Shown in pieces: positions 42,389 to 51,183 of a stretch of 64,000 nucleotides of DNA. The position numbers and the translations under genes were made by a program. Under the pieces are notes generated by a model that did not search any database, was not told the DNA's origin, and saw nothing but the letters and a program-made list of their open reading frames with translations. Origin of the DNA: Methanocella paludicola SANAE (lineage in GTDB: Archaea; Halobacteriota; Methanocellia; Methanocellales; Methanocellaceae). Numbering within the stretch: position 1 is the first letter of the stretch; each line of letters starts with the position of its first letter. The DNA lies in contig NC_013665.1 of assembly GCF_000011005.1 (NCBI RefSeq), forward strand, positions 620,001 through 684,000, written 5' to 3'.

Positions 42389-42874
42389 ATGAAGGATGAG
42401 TATCGTTCATGCAATCCGGGCATTTCACTCGAGGGCCCCCTATCGGAAGAAGAACGTAAGACCCTGGAGCGTAAGCTGGTCAAGACCCTCAACTGGATCG
42501 GCGTGAAAATACCGCAGGAAGTTGAGCTCAAAGGCAAAAAGGTGCCACTTAAGGAAGTGATGTGGGACCTGATGAGCAAAAAAGAATGTTTTACTGAGGA
42601 AGAAAAGAAAATACTTTACGACCTGGAGTACGCCCTGGAAAGGAAGCTCAAAGAGGATATCAAGGACGTAGGCACCGACGAGGACAAGGCCGAGGTCCTC
42701 GGCCATTATTGCGAGGCGATGGGGCTCATGCGGGCCATCGTGTCGCTGAAGGCCATGGTCGAGACGGACAGGTGCCACGATGACAGGCAAAAATTGTCCA
42801 GGCGAATTACGGACAGAAGGAAGGTAGAGGCCGAGAACTGGCTTGGATTCCTGAAGAGGATAGACATTTACTGA
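42389..42874 (+). CDS. DUF5788-like archaeal protein
   Basis: This 161-residue charged, helical protein has SEEERKTLERKLVKTLNWIGVKIPQEVEL and FTEEEKKILYDLEYALERK, which resemble the DUF5788 family of archaea. There is no membrane helix and no obvious catalytic motif. It lies in the plus-strand island run between the reductase and the second ArsP-like permease. Its role is unknown, and it may be a bystander. Confidence 0.65.
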   Translation: MKDEYRSCNPGISLEGPLSEEERKTLERKLVKTLNWIGVKIPQEVELKGKKVPLKEVMWDLMSKKECFTEEEKKILYDLEYALERKLKEDIKDVGTDEDKAEVLGHYCEAMGLMRAIVSLKAMVETDRCHDDRQKLSRRITDRRKVEAENWLGFLKRIDIY

Positions 42875-42910
42875 TCACTTTTTGTACAAAAATTATTTCT
42901 AGTTAGCTAG

Positions 42911-42926
42911 TTCAAATATATTTGAA
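42911..42926. promoter_or_regulatory. Island operator 3 (perfect 16-bp palindrome)
   Basis: TTCAAATATATTTGAA is a perfect palindrome with the same half-sites and spacing as operators 1 and 2. It covers the TATA region of the second permease gene, whose ATG is 27 bases further on, so bound repressor would block promoter recognition. Confidence 0.68.
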
Positions 42927-42952
42927 ATATTAAATGTCACGAGAGCGTCATC

Positions 42953-43930
42953 ATGTTAAAAGAGCCCGTCGATTACTTTACCTACACGGTGCTTGGCCTG
43001 AGCCCCGGCTCCCAGATGGGCAGCGCGCTCAACTTCTTCATTTACGATACCATCAAAATATTTCTCTTATTGTCCTTCATGATCTTCGCCATCTCCTACA
43101 TACGGAGCTACATCCCTCCGCATAAAGTCAAGGAATGGCTGAGCCATATGAACGAGTACGTGGGGAACGTGCTCGCCGCTCTCTTCGGGATCGTCACGCC
43201 GTTCTGCTCGTGCTCTGCAGTGCCCCTTTTCATCGGGTTCGTGGAATCCGGCATACCACTGGGAGTCACGTTCTCGTTCCTGATCGCCTCGCCAATGATC
43301 AATGAGATCGCGGTGATCATGCTCCTGGGGCTGTTCGGCTGGGAGGTCATGGCGCTCTACATCGGCACAGGCCTCGCCATCGCCATCGTTGCCGGCATCG
43401 TCATCGGTCGGCTCAAGCTCGAAGGAGAGGTCGAAGGCTACGTCTATGACGTCCTGAATAAAAAGAAAGGCATGGCTGCCTGCGCGTGCGGGCCGGTGGA
43501 GATCGAAGAGCCCACACAAAAGGAGCGCCTGGTCTATGCGAAGGACTACGTCGTCGAGATACTGAAGAAGGTCTGGCTATACGTGGTCATCGCCATCGGC
43601 ATCGGCGCCTTCATCCACGGCTACGTGCCGACCGATTTCCTGGCCCAGTATGCGGGGAAGGATAACCCTCTGGGCGTGCTGATCGCAGTTCTCATCGGCG
43701 TGCCTCTCTATTCCAATGCCGCCGGTGTGCTGCCCCTGGTGGCCGTACTGATGGAGAAGGGCGTGCCCCTGGGCACGTCGCTGGCTTTCATGATGGCCGT
43801 CACGGCGCTATCATTACCCGAGATGATCATCCTGAGAAAGGTGCTCAAGCCGAAGCTGCTGGCGATATTCATCGGTATTCTCGCCACATCCATTATCACC
43901 GTGGGGTACCTCTTCAATGCTGTATTATAA
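42953..43930 (+). CDS. ArsP-type permease (DUF318), copy 2
   Basis: This 325-residue permease has the motif TPFCSCSAVPLFIGF, ASPMINEIAVIML in the first half, and GVPLYSNAAGVLPL with TALSLPEMIIL in the second. A cytoplasmic loop contains a CACG element. It is only distantly similar to copy 1 and carries the ArsP-like Cys cluster more clearly, so methylarsenite export is a good candidate role. Its short leader and operator 3 suggest control by metalloid-responsive repression. Confidence 0.85.
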   Translation: MLKEPVDYFTYTVLGLSPGSQMGSALNFFIYDTIKIFLLLSFMIFAISYIRSYIPPHKVKEWLSHMNEYVGNVLAALFGIVTPFCSCSAVPLFIGFVESGIPLGVTFSFLIASPMINEIAVIMLLGLFGWEVMALYIGTGLAIAIVAGIVIGRLKLEGEVEGYVYDVLNKKKGMAACACGPVEIEEPTQKERLVYAKDYVVEILKKVWLYVVIAIGIGAFIHGYVPTDFLAQYAGKDNPLGVLIAVLIGVPLYSNAAGVLPLVAVLMEKGVPLGTSLAFMMAVTALSLPEMIILRKVLKPKLLAIFIGILATSIITVGYLFNAVL

Positions 43931-44001
43931 AAAAAATTGAAATAGTGATAACAGCATAAATAACTAGCGCATAAGAGCCCGTATACAGGGAGCACGATTG
44001 C

Positions 44002-45066
44002 ATGGCAGAAACTGCAAAAGCGAGACTGTCTTTCCTTGATAAGTATCTGACATTATGGATATTCCTGGCGATGGCGCTGGGCGTCGGCCTGGGGTACTTT
44101 TACCCTGCGCTCGCCAACTTCATCAATAGCCTGTCTATTGGTACGACATCGATCCCGATAGCCCTCGGCCTGATTGTCATGATGTACCCGCCCCTCGCCC
44201 GGGTCAGGTACGAGGAGATCGGCAAGGTGTTCAGGAATGTGAAGGTCATGGCCCTGTCATTACTCCAGAATTGGATCATAGGGCCCATACTCATGTTCAT
44301 CCTGGCAATATTGCTCCTTAGAAATTACCCGGAGTACGCGGCCGGGCTCATTCTCATCGGTATCGCAAGGTGTATCGCCATGGTCATCGTCTGGAACCGT
44401 CTCGCCTGTGGCGATTCCGAGTATGCCGCCGCCCTGGTGGCCCTGAATTCTATCTTCCAGGTGATTTTCTACTCCATATATGCGTACATATTCATCACCG
44501 TATTGCCGTCCTGGCTCGGCATGCAAAGCATGGTCGTGAATATCACGATATGGCAAGTGGCGGAATCGGTGTTGATATATCTGGGCTTACCCTTTGCCGC
44601 AGCGGTCCTGACGAGGTTCGTCCTGCGCCCGCGCCTGGGCAGCGACTGGTATGACAACAAGTTCATACCCGCGATCAGCCCCGTCACGCTGCTCGCGCTG
44701 CTGTTCACCATCGTGGTGATGTTCTCCCTGAAGGGCCAGTATATCGTATCGCAGCCCTTCGACGTGGTCATTATCGCCATACCGCTGATCATCTACTTCG
44801 TCATCATGTTCGTGGTCTCGTTCTTCATATCCCGGTACATGGAAGTGAACTACGAGCAGTCGTGCACGCTGTCGTTCACGGCGGCTAGTAATAATTTCGA
44901 GCTGGCCATCGCCGTTGCAGTGGGCGTGTTCGGCATCGACTCCGGCCAGGCTTTCGCGGCCGTGATCGGGCCGCTTATCGAGGTGCCAGTGATGATCGCG
45001 CTGGTGAACATCGCCCTGAGGTGGAGAGAGAAATACTTCACCCCGAAGACGTGGAAAGGGTCATAA
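44002..45066 (+). CDS. acr3: ACR3-type arsenite efflux transporter
   Basis: This 354-residue protein has ten predicted transmembrane helices. The ACR3 hallmark [17 protein letters not shown] contains the essential Cys (C124), and the later helix GPLIEVPVM contains the conserved Glu. It exports arsenite driven by the proton gradient. It is separated from the second permease by 71 bases with a TTGAAATAG half-site, so it may be read from operator 3 or its own promoter. Confidence 0.94.
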   Translation: MAETAKARLSFLDKYLTLWIFLAMALGVGLGYFYPALANFINSLSIGTTSIPIALGLIVMMYPPLARVRYEEIGKVFRNVKVMALSLLQNWIIGPILMFILAILLLRNYPEYAAGLILIGIARCIAMVIVWNRLACGDSEYAAALVALNSIFQVIFYSIYAYIFITVLPSWLGMQSMVVNITIWQVAESVLIYLGLPFAAAVLTRFVLRPRLGSDWYDNKFIPAISPVTLLALLFTIVVMFSLKGQYIVSQPFDVVIIAIPLIIYFVIMFVVSFFISRYMEVNYEQSCTLSFTAASNNFELAIAVAVGVFGIDSGQAFAAVIGPLIEVPVMIALVNIALRWREKYFTPKTWKGS

Positions 45067-45088
45067 AAAATAAGGCCGGGCGATAAGC

Positions 45089-45850
45089 TCAGGTCAGTCT
45101 CTGCGTCAGCACTTTTTCGTGGATCTTTATAGCGGCGACTATGAAGATGAGCGTAAAGACCGCTATCGCCGTGAAATCCACCAGGATCGGGAAGTAGCTG
45201 ATGCCGTCGGTCGTGTACCTCACCAGATCCGTGTAGTATGTTAGTGGCGAAAAATACGCGACCAGCCGGCCCCATTCCGGCATTTGCCCGATCGGCAGGA
45301 ATACGCCGCTGATGAACACCAGCGGGAACTTGATCATCGAGGCCAGCATCATCGTGTTGCCCGGCGTGTCCGTCGGCGGATATGCGGAGAGCAGGACGCT
45401 CAACGCGGCAAAGCACAGGGTCGCGAGCAGGAGGGCGAGCCCGAACACCATGACGTGCAGTATGGAGACTCCTATAAGGGGGGCGATCATCGCCGTCAGC
45501 AGGGATATCACCAGGCCGAAGTAGAACGATGCCTGTATATCCCCGAAAAGCATTGCCCACAATGCGACAGGCATGGACACCAATCGCTCGAAGGTCTGGG
45601 AGCGCACCTCCCAGGGCATGATGGCCGGACCCACCGACGTTGCGGTGAAGAACACTGTCATGCCCATAATGCCAGGGTAAAGGTCTTTTATGGGAACGTT
45701 CCTCCCCAGCGTGTAGGCAACGATCAGGAAGAACGGGAATATCAGCCCGAAGGTGATCACGGGCCCTTTCAGGTAATAGATCTTTATGTCCTTCCGGGCT
45801 ATTGAGAAAGACCGCTTTAACTGTTCCACGAGCATTTGAAGGGAAAGCAT
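45089..45850 (-). CDS. ABC-2 type transporter permease
   Basis: This 253-residue membrane protein has six helices of the ABC-2 type (GLIFPFFLIVAYTLG, VISLLTAMIAPLIGV and others) and the conserved PLTYYTDLVRY segment before the last helix. It pairs with the ATPase immediately upstream, separated by two bases. The transported compound is not evident. The island position suggests a toxic compound, but drug or lipid export is equally possible. Confidence 0.88.
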   Translation of the reverse strand: MLSLQMLVEQLKRSFSIARKDIKIYYLKGPVITFGLIFPFFLIVAYTLGRNVPIKDLYPGIMGMTVFFTATSVGPAIMPWEVRSQTFERLVSMPVALWAMLFGDIQASFYFGLVISLLTAMIAPLIGVSILHVMVFGLALLLATLCFAALSVLLSAYPPTDTPGNTMMLASMIKFPLVFISGVFLPIGQMPEWGRLVAYFSPLTYYTDLVRYTTDGISYFPILVDFTAIAVFTLIFIVAAIKIHEKVLTQRLT

Positions 45851-45852
45851 GC

Positions 45853-46773
45853 TCAGGCCTCCTTTTTGGTCAATTCCACGAAAACGTCTTCCAGCGACGG
45901 CGAGAGCAGGCTTAAGGCCACGATCCTCAGCCGCTCGCTCTCGGCGTAATCGACAAGCTGCTTGATAACCGTATCGGGGTCCCCGGTATAGAGCCGGTAC
46001 TTATCGCCGGCCTTGACGGTCTTAGCAATGCCGCTCAAAGGCACGCCAGCTAGGTCGATCGGCCGGTCGAAGCTGACCTCGATCGACTGGAGCTCCTTGC
46101 TCCGGGCCTTAAGCTTCTCGGGGCTGTCGACGGCCACGATCCTGCCCGACCGGATGATGGCGATACGGTCGCAGAGCTGGTTCGCCTCCTCCATATTATG
46201 GGTCGTTAAAAAGACCGTAACTCCCCCTTTGTTCACCTCGCGGACGATGTCCTTGATCAGCCGGGAGCTCTCGACGTCCAGGCCCGATGTCGGCTCATCC
46301 AGGAACAATATTGGAGGCTCGCTGACCAGCGCCATGCAAAGGATGAGCCTTTGCTTCATTCCCTTAGAATAGCCTTTTACGACCTGATCCCTTTTTTCAT
46401 AAAGCCCGAACCGCCTGAGTAATTTTTCAGCCCTCTCCTCCGTTAGCCTTCTGGGCACGCCATAGAGGTCGCCCGTCAATAGCAGGTTCTGCCAGGCCGA
46501 GATATCGACGTAGGCGTTTGACGTATCGGGCACAACCCCGCGGGCCTGTTTCGCACGAATATTCTCCTTCACTACGTCGTATCCCATGATGGACCCAGTG
46601 CCTTCATCAGGCCTGATCACCCCGGTGAGCATCCTCATCGTAGTGGTCTTACCCGCCCCATTCGGGCCTAAAAAGCCAAAAATCTCGCCTTCATCCACGG
46701 TAAACGAGACTTGATCTACCGCTGCAAGGCTCCCATAATACTTCGTCAATCTGTTGGCCTCGATCGCATTCAT
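45853..46773 (-). CDS. ABC transporter ATP-binding protein
   Basis: This 306-residue ATPase has Walker A GPNGAGKTT, a Q-loop region, signature YSKGMKQRL, Walker B ILFLDEPTSGLD, and the H-loop TTHNMEE. A C-terminal DrrA-like extension follows. The ATG at 46773 has GGTGAGCG just upstream. Together with the ABC-2 permease it forms a two-gene exporter. The cupin gene starts the same minus-strand run. Confidence 0.92.
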   Translation of the reverse strand: MNAIEANRLTKYYGSLAAVDQVSFTVDEGEIFGFLGPNGAGKTTTMRMLTGVIRPDEGTGSIMGYDVVKENIRAKQARGVVPDTSNAYVDISAWQNLLLTGDLYGVPRRLTEERAEKLLRRFGLYEKRDQVVKGYSKGMKQRLILCMALVSEPPILFLDEPTSGLDVESSRLIKDIVREVNKGGVTVFLTTHNMEEANQLCDRIAIIRSGRIVAVDSPEKLKARSKELQSIEVSFDRPIDLAGVPLSGIAKTVKAGDKYRLYTGDPDTVIKQLVDYAESERLRIVALSLLSPSLEDVFVELTKKEA

Positions 46774-46786
46774 TCGCTCACCACCC

Positions 46787-47092
46787 TTAATGGGCTTCCT
46801 GTATGCCCACGATGGCCATCCTTTTATCACATCTGATACCCCGGATCTCGCCGTTTTTCACATAGACGGCGTTCCCCGGCTTGACACTGTATCGGCCATC
46901 GCCACCTGTTATTGTCCCTTCGCCTTCTATGACGATGAATAGCACTTCATAGGGCTCAGGGTGGGGAGGTATCTCCTGCCCGGCATCCAGGCATACAAGG
47001 ACAGCGTTAAATCCCTTCGTTTTCAACAGGTCCTTTTTTATCCTGCCTTCGATCGAATATTCGGATAGGGCAAGCAGGTCGATAAGGCTCAT
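46787..47092 (-). CDS. Small cupin-domain protein
   Basis: This 101-residue single-domain cupin has motif 1 reduced to PPHPEPYEVLFIVIEGEGTI and motif 2 PGNAVYVKNGEIRG. Only one or two of the usual metal-ligand His and Glu are kept, so it may sense or bind a ligand rather than act as an enzyme. It lies just upstream of the ABC exporter genes and may be co-transcribed with them. A dyad in its promoter has the same geometry as the island operators. Confidence 0.8.
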   Translation of the reverse strand: MSLIDLLALSEYSIEGRIKKDLLKTKGFNAVLVCLDAGQEIPPHPEPYEVLFIVIEGEGTITGGDGRYSVKPGNAVYVKNGEIRGIRCDKRMAIVGIQEAH

Positions 47093-47107
47093 TTCAATCA
47101 ATTATAT

Positions 47108-47127
47108 ATTTTAATAAACGTTAAAAT
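47108..47127. promoter_or_regulatory. Dyad ATTTTAA-N6-TTAAAAT upstream of the cupin gene
   Basis: This 7-6-7 inverted repeat overlaps the TATA-like region of the cupin/ABC transcript. Its arms differ from operators 1-3 at one position (TTTTAA for TTTCAA), which may mark the site of the second ArsR. Confidence 0.5.
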
Positions 47128-47176
47128 AGTTGGCGTTACTTTAAAAAGGTGAAACGAGAGCTATCTTTTCGGGTCC

Positions 47177-47509
47177 CTACTCAATAGCCTTAAGTATGTC
47201 GAGTACTCGTCGGTCTGCCAGTGAATAGTTAACCCATTTCCCGGATTTCCTGTCCGATACGATATTAGCATATTTCAGGATCTTGAGGTGATGGGAGACG
47301 ACGGTCTGCTGCATGCCCATGATCAGCATGAGCTCGCATACGCACAACTCGCCGTTCGCCAGGGCATATATGATCCTGACCCGCGCGGGATCGGAAATAG
47401 CCTTGAAATACTCTGCCTGTCTTTTCGTATCCTCGTTCGAAGGCATTTTTTTCATGAGCTTATCCAGCACCGGCTTCAGGTTCTCGCAGCACTTTTCCCC
47501 GTTCGCCAT
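47177..47509 (-). CDS. ArsR family regulator 2
   Basis: This 110-residue repressor has EYFKAISDPARVRIIYAL, the sensor ELCVCEL (C56, C58), and the recognition helix QQTVVSHHLKIL. It also has an N-terminal Cys pair (C7, C8) that could complete a three-coordinate arsenite site. It is clearly distinct from ArsR 1. It follows arsM and the 54-residue gene on the same strand and probably belongs to that transcript. Confidence 0.92.
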   Translation of the reverse strand: MANGEKCCENLKPVLDKLMKKMPSNEDTKRQAEYFKAISDPARVRIIYALANGELCVCELMLIMGMQQTVVSHHLKILKYANIVSDRKSGKWVNYSLADRRVLDILKAIE

Positions 47510-47556
47510 ATCATCGACCCGCTATTGTCTTTGTCCTCATTAAAATATAAAATGTT

Positions 47557-47721
47557 TTAGAAGCCGCGGCGTGCCATGGACTCCAGCTCTGATACGTGCG
47601 GTATCGCGACGCGCCTCTTCCCCATGGTTACCTCGACGTCTTCCTGTACGAGGCGCATGCCTGCGAATGGGGCGCTTCTCTCGCACGTCAGGCCTTCGAT
47701 GCAGATGATCTTTTCAAGCAT
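47557..47721 (-). CDS. 54-residue protein in the arsM operon, unknown
   Basis: A 54-codon frame begins MLEKIICIEGLTCERSAPFAG and ends LESMARRGF, with two Cys (C7, C13). It has a strong AAGGAGGACAGAAC site before the ATG and starts 16 bases after the arsM stop. The strong ribosome-binding site and tight spacing argue that it is real. It could be a metalloid-binding peptide. I recognise no family. Confidence 0.65.
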   Translation of the reverse strand: MLEKIICIEGLTCERSAPFAGMRLVQEDVEVTMGKRRVAIPHVSELESMARRGF

Positions 47722-47737
47722 GTTCTGTCCTCCTTAA

Positions 47738-48553
47738 TTACTCCTTCCTCGCGGTTATTTTGACGGTCGCCACCTTCGACAGGGCCTTGCTGCCGGTAAG
47801 GGTCGTGATGCCGGTGCCGCATCCGCAGCCGCTGCCGCAGCAGCCCGTATCGCCGAGCATGAGGGCAAGCTCCTCGCTGGTATAGGTGTGCCTGCTGTTT
47901 ATCTCTATGTCCTTGAACCCTGCAGCCTTCATCTTCCCTACGTACTCATCCAGCGGTATGGCGCCGCCGATACAGCTCGCCCAGGACTTGAACATCTCCT
48001 GCTCATCCGCTTTCACGTCTTCTGTCAGCACCATGTCCGATACGGCCAGCTTACCGCCCGGCCTGAGCACCCTGAATGCCTCCATGAACGCCTTTTCCTT
48101 ATCCGGGCTCAGGTTGATAACGCAGTTGCTGATGACCACGTCCACGGTATTCGACTCGACGGGCATGCACTCGATCTCGCCCAGCCGGAACTCTACATTG
48201 GTGGCATTCATCTCTTTCGCGGCCTTTCGGGCCCTCCATATCATCTCGGGCGTCGCATCGACCCCTATGGCCTTGCCCTTCGAACCTACGGCCTGCGCCG
48301 ACAGGAAGACGTCGATGCCCCCGCCGCTGCCCAGGTCGAGCACGGTCTGGCCAGGCTTCAGGTCGGCGATAGCCGTCGGGTTGCCGCAGCCGGCGCTGAC
48401 CTCTAATACCTGGTCCGGTAATTTTTCTACAGCCTCGCCCGAATAACCTATCCGGGACGCATAGTCCTTCCCGCTGCTCCCGGACGTTGCCAGTCCCGAG
48501 TACCTCTCCTTCACGGCCTTCCTGACCGATAGCTCGTCAATCTTACTGCTCAT
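47738..48553 (-). CDS. arsM: Arsenite S-adenosylmethionine methyltransferase
   Basis: This 271-residue class I methyltransferase has the SAM motif VLDLGSGGGIDV. The three Cys that bind trivalent arsenic in ArsM enzymes are C56 (VSAGCGNPTA), C144 (ISNCVINLSPD) and C194 (ASCIGGAIP). The C-terminus adds a Cys-rich GCCGSGCGCG segment typical of prokaryotic forms. It makes mono- to trimethylated arsenicals, which the ArsP-type permeases could export. The region before the start has overlapping A/T palindromes around ATATCGATAT. Confidence 0.93.
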   Translation of the reverse strand: MSSKIDELSVRKAVKERYSGLATSGSSGKDYASRIGYSGEAVEKLPDQVLEVSAGCGNPTAIADLKPGQTVLDLGSGGGIDVFLSAQAVGSKGKAIGVDATPEMIWRARKAAKEMNATNVEFRLGEIECMPVESNTVDVVISNCVINLSPDKEKAFMEAFRVLRPGGKLAVSDMVLTEDVKADEQEMFKSWASCIGGAIPLDEYVGKMKAAGFKDIEINSRHTYTSEELALMLGDTGCCGSGCGCGTGITTLTGSKALSKVATVKITARKE

Positions 48554-48661
48554 TGTATCATCGCCAACATATACACATCATAACATATTTAAATATATCG
48601 ATATGTTCAAAGATAAAATTACTTCTTCACTTTTATGTAGTATGCAGTGAACGCTGGATTG

Positions 48662-49163
48662 CTCGGTCGGTATCACGAACCTCTCCAAAGGAATTAAACC
48701 ACGAATTTTTCTTTTAGATTTTACTCACAAAGCCTCTAAGCCTCGAATACTCTAGCACACCGTCAACGCACGAACTCTCTAATCCACAGGGCAGTGCTCT
48801 AAGCCTCTAACGCGCTAACCCGAAAAGAAAGCTCTAAGTCTCTAAATCACGTTTGAAACGCTAAACGGTGGAGCACGAACACTCCAAGAGCCCGGTTGTT
48901 ACCCCGCATTTTGGGTGTTTGGGTCGTTGGCGTTTTAGCCGAGCCTTAGAGAGTTAGTGCTATGTCGTTTAGCGTTTCGAACGTGTATTCGAGTTTTCGA
49001 GCCTTCTTTTCGGGTTTGAGGCTTCGAGCGTTCGTGCAATGCCCCGAGTATTCGTGAGTTCGTGCGTTGACGGTGTTTTAGAGGCTTAGGGGTTTAGTGA
49101 GTAAAATCTTAAAGAAGAATTCGTGGTTTATTTCCTTTGGAGAGGTTCGAGATACCGACCAAA
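48662..49163. repeat. Long inverted-repeat element, family 2, copy B
   Basis: This roughly 500-bp self-complementary element is closely similar to copy A but in opposite orientation. Its left half matches the complement of the right half of copy A, and the central CCCGCATTTTGGGTGTTT stretch reads as the complement of the copy A centre. The ends carry GGTCGGTATCACGAAC and its complement. It fills the gap between arsM and the PspA-associated gene. The flanking 100 bases on each side show no gene. Confidence 0.88.
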
Positions 49164-49288
49164 CTGATTTGATCAGCGCATAACTGATAAAGAATTAAAC
49201 CATAAATACGAACTACTGGTCTCTGTGGTGAAAAACCAAGTAACTGTGCCCATAAATCCTAATTAAGGAGAAAAAACTAAAAAGAAGT

Positions 49289-49567
49289 TCAGCCGGGGAT
49301 GAGCCCCTCGCCAACGAAGATCCGCCGGGCCTCCTCGAACGTGAGGTCCGCCGGCGGGATGATGAGGTCCGACTCCTTGATGGCCTTAACATCCATCGGA
49401 ACGCCATTCTTGCGCACGATCTCGATGAGCTTAGCGTACGTATTCTTAAAGCCCTTCTCGTCGCCCTTCGCGATGAGGTGCACGATCTCGTTGTCCAGCT
49501 TATTGATGTCGTCATAGTACAGCGAAGGCACCACGTACTGGTTCTCATTCAAGATGCGCACGATCAT
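49289..49567 (-). CDS. PspA-associated protein (PspAA domain)
   Basis: This 92-residue protein has the PspAA pattern: MIVRILNENQYVVP, LDNEIVHLIAKGDEKGF and ADLTFEEARRIFVGEGLIPG at the end. It is always found next to PspA-type genes and probably modulates PspA assembly. It overlaps the pspA stop by four bases (ATGA), so the pair is coupled. Confidence 0.88.
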   Translation of the reverse strand: MIVRILNENQYVVPSLYYDDINKLDNEIVHLIAKGDEKGFKNTYAKLIEIVRKNGVPMDVKAIKESDLIIPPADLTFEEARRIFVGEGLIPG

Positions 49568-50265
49568 CGCTTGACCTCCTGCTTCAGCGTCTCGAGCTCC
49601 CGCTTGACGGCGGCGTCGCTCTTGATCTTCTCCAGCTCCTTCTCGACGAGGTCCTTGTTGCCGAGGACGTCCTCGAGCGTGCCCTGCTCGACCATGGTGT
49701 CGATGGCCTCGCTCCGGGCCTGCATCTCCTCGGTCTTATCCCTCGCACGCTGGACCGCATATCCGACATCGGCCATCTCTTCGCCAATTCCAGTCGTCGC
49801 CTCCTGGATCTTGACCTTGGCCTCGGCCGCGGAGTACTGGGCCTTGATGGTCTCCTTCTCGGTGCGGAACTGCTCGATCTTGACGTCCAGCTTCCTCGCA
49901 GTATCGGTGAGCTTGTCCTCCTGCCGCTGCAGGTCCTGGATCTGCGCCGTGATCGAGTCCGCCTGCGTCATCATGTCCATCTTGCGCTGGAGCGCGATGG
50001 CGGCCAGGTCGTCCCTGCCGGCGGCCACGGCCTCACGGGCCTGCTCGTTGAGCCTCGTGATGTTCGCCTCGAGCTTGCTCTTCTGGAGCTCCAGCCTTTT
50101 GCGCGCCGTTATAACGTTAGCAACGCCTTTCTTCACGTCCGTCTGCAATTCAAGCTGCCGCTTGTATGAATAGTCGAGCGTTTCCCTCGGGTCCTCGAAC
50201 ATGTCGAGGAGGCTGCTAAGCTTCGCCTTTATGGTGGCGGTGAGCCTGCTTAAGAGTCCTGGCAT
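49564..50265 (-). CDS. pspA: PspA/IM30 (ESCRT-III-like) membrane-maintenance protein
   Basis: This 233-residue protein is almost entirely alpha-helical and coiled-coil. It has the family start LLSRLTATIKAKLSSLLDMFEDPRETLDYSY and an acidic C-terminal part. PspA proteins polymerise on stressed membranes and limit ion leakage. It stands with PspAA and a DUF4013 membrane protein, so a small envelope-stress module is likely. The site before the ATG is weak. Confidence 0.92.
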   Translation of the reverse strand: MPGLLSRLTATIKAKLSSLLDMFEDPRETLDYSYKRQLELQTDVKKGVANVITARKRLELQKSKLEANITRLNEQAREAVAAGRDDLAAIALQRKMDMMTQADSITAQIQDLQRQEDKLTDTARKLDVKIEQFRTEKETIKAQYSAAEAKVKIQEATTGIGEEMADVGYAVQRARDKTEEMQARSEAIDTMVEQGTLEDVLGNKDLVEKELEKIKSDAAVKRELETLKQEVKR

Positions 50266-50333
50266 GAAAAATCACTATTGTATACATATGCCATATTCCT
50301 ATAAGCTTTTTTGCAGGAAAAAGGATTTGAATA

Positions 50334-51110
50334 TCATCCCGCGGCCGGCAGCTTGCCCTTCGCATGCTGGTAGAACCGGGCGAGGATGTAGATGAGCGCA
50401 AAGTAGAATGGCATGATTGCGAACGGCAGCGCCAGGAGTGTAATGACCAGCAGGGTCAGTACCGTGCTGACGACCGATAGGATGAGATATAATATCAAGG
50501 CGGCTATACCCGCTACGGCGACATACCGGAGGTCGCCCGCGATGAGCCGGGCGGCTTTCACCGGATTGAGGCCGCTCATCAGGCTGCCCGTGTCGGCGAA
50601 TATCGCCCACTGGACCACGTTCAGGCCCAGGACGAGTATCATGAGGATCAGCTCGATCGGGTAGAGCAGGCAATATCCGATGATCGCCTCCTCGTATCGG
50701 TACGATAACAGGATAAATACGATAGACGGGATGAAGACGATGAACATGAGCACGACGGCTTCAATGTATATGGCCGACAGCTTGAGGCCGTCCACGGCCA
50801 TGCCGGCGAGGTCCGATATATCCGGGACCGTATCGTTGCCTGCGAACAACCCGGAGAGGCAGCGGCGCACGTAGCCTGCGAGGAACACACTCAGTATGAG
50901 GACCGGGATAAAGGATATCAGGATTAAAACCCAGGCGATCATGCTCTTTTCATCCATTATCAGGAGGAAAATTCCGCCAATATATCCCGCGAAGAACAAC
51001 AGCATCGTCACGAGGTACACGGCGCCCCAGATCAGGATGGAGCGCTTATTTGACAATCCGTACTTGATCGAGTTCGATAGTAGATCGCTTAAGCCTTCAT
51101 AGCCTTCCAT
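50334..51110 (-). CDS. DUF4013-like multipass membrane protein
   Basis: This 258-residue protein has about six transmembrane helices and the DUF4013-type features SIKYGLSNKRSILIWG, LAGYVRRCLSGLFAG, and NPVKAARLIAGDLRYV. It is transcribed 68 bases before pspA on the same strand and may be the membrane partner of that module. The biochemical role of the family is unknown. Confidence 0.78.
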   Translation of the reverse strand: MEGYEGLSDLLSNSIKYGLSNKRSILIWGAVYLVTMLLFFAGYIGGIFLLIMDEKSMIAWVLILISFIPVLILSVFLAGYVRRCLSGLFAGNDTVPDISDLAGMAVDGLKLSAIYIEAVVLMFIVFIPSIVFILLSYRYEEAIIGYCLLYPIELILMILVLGLNVVQWAIFADTGSLMSGLNPVKAARLIAGDLRYVAVAGIAALILYLILSVVSTVLTLLVITLLALPFAIMPFYFALIYILARFYQHAKGKLPAAG

Positions 51111-51183
51111 ATGCCCACCATACGGCTGCTTTACACAGAAAACGCTTGAACGGATATATATAAATTCTCTAACGATCCGCCAA

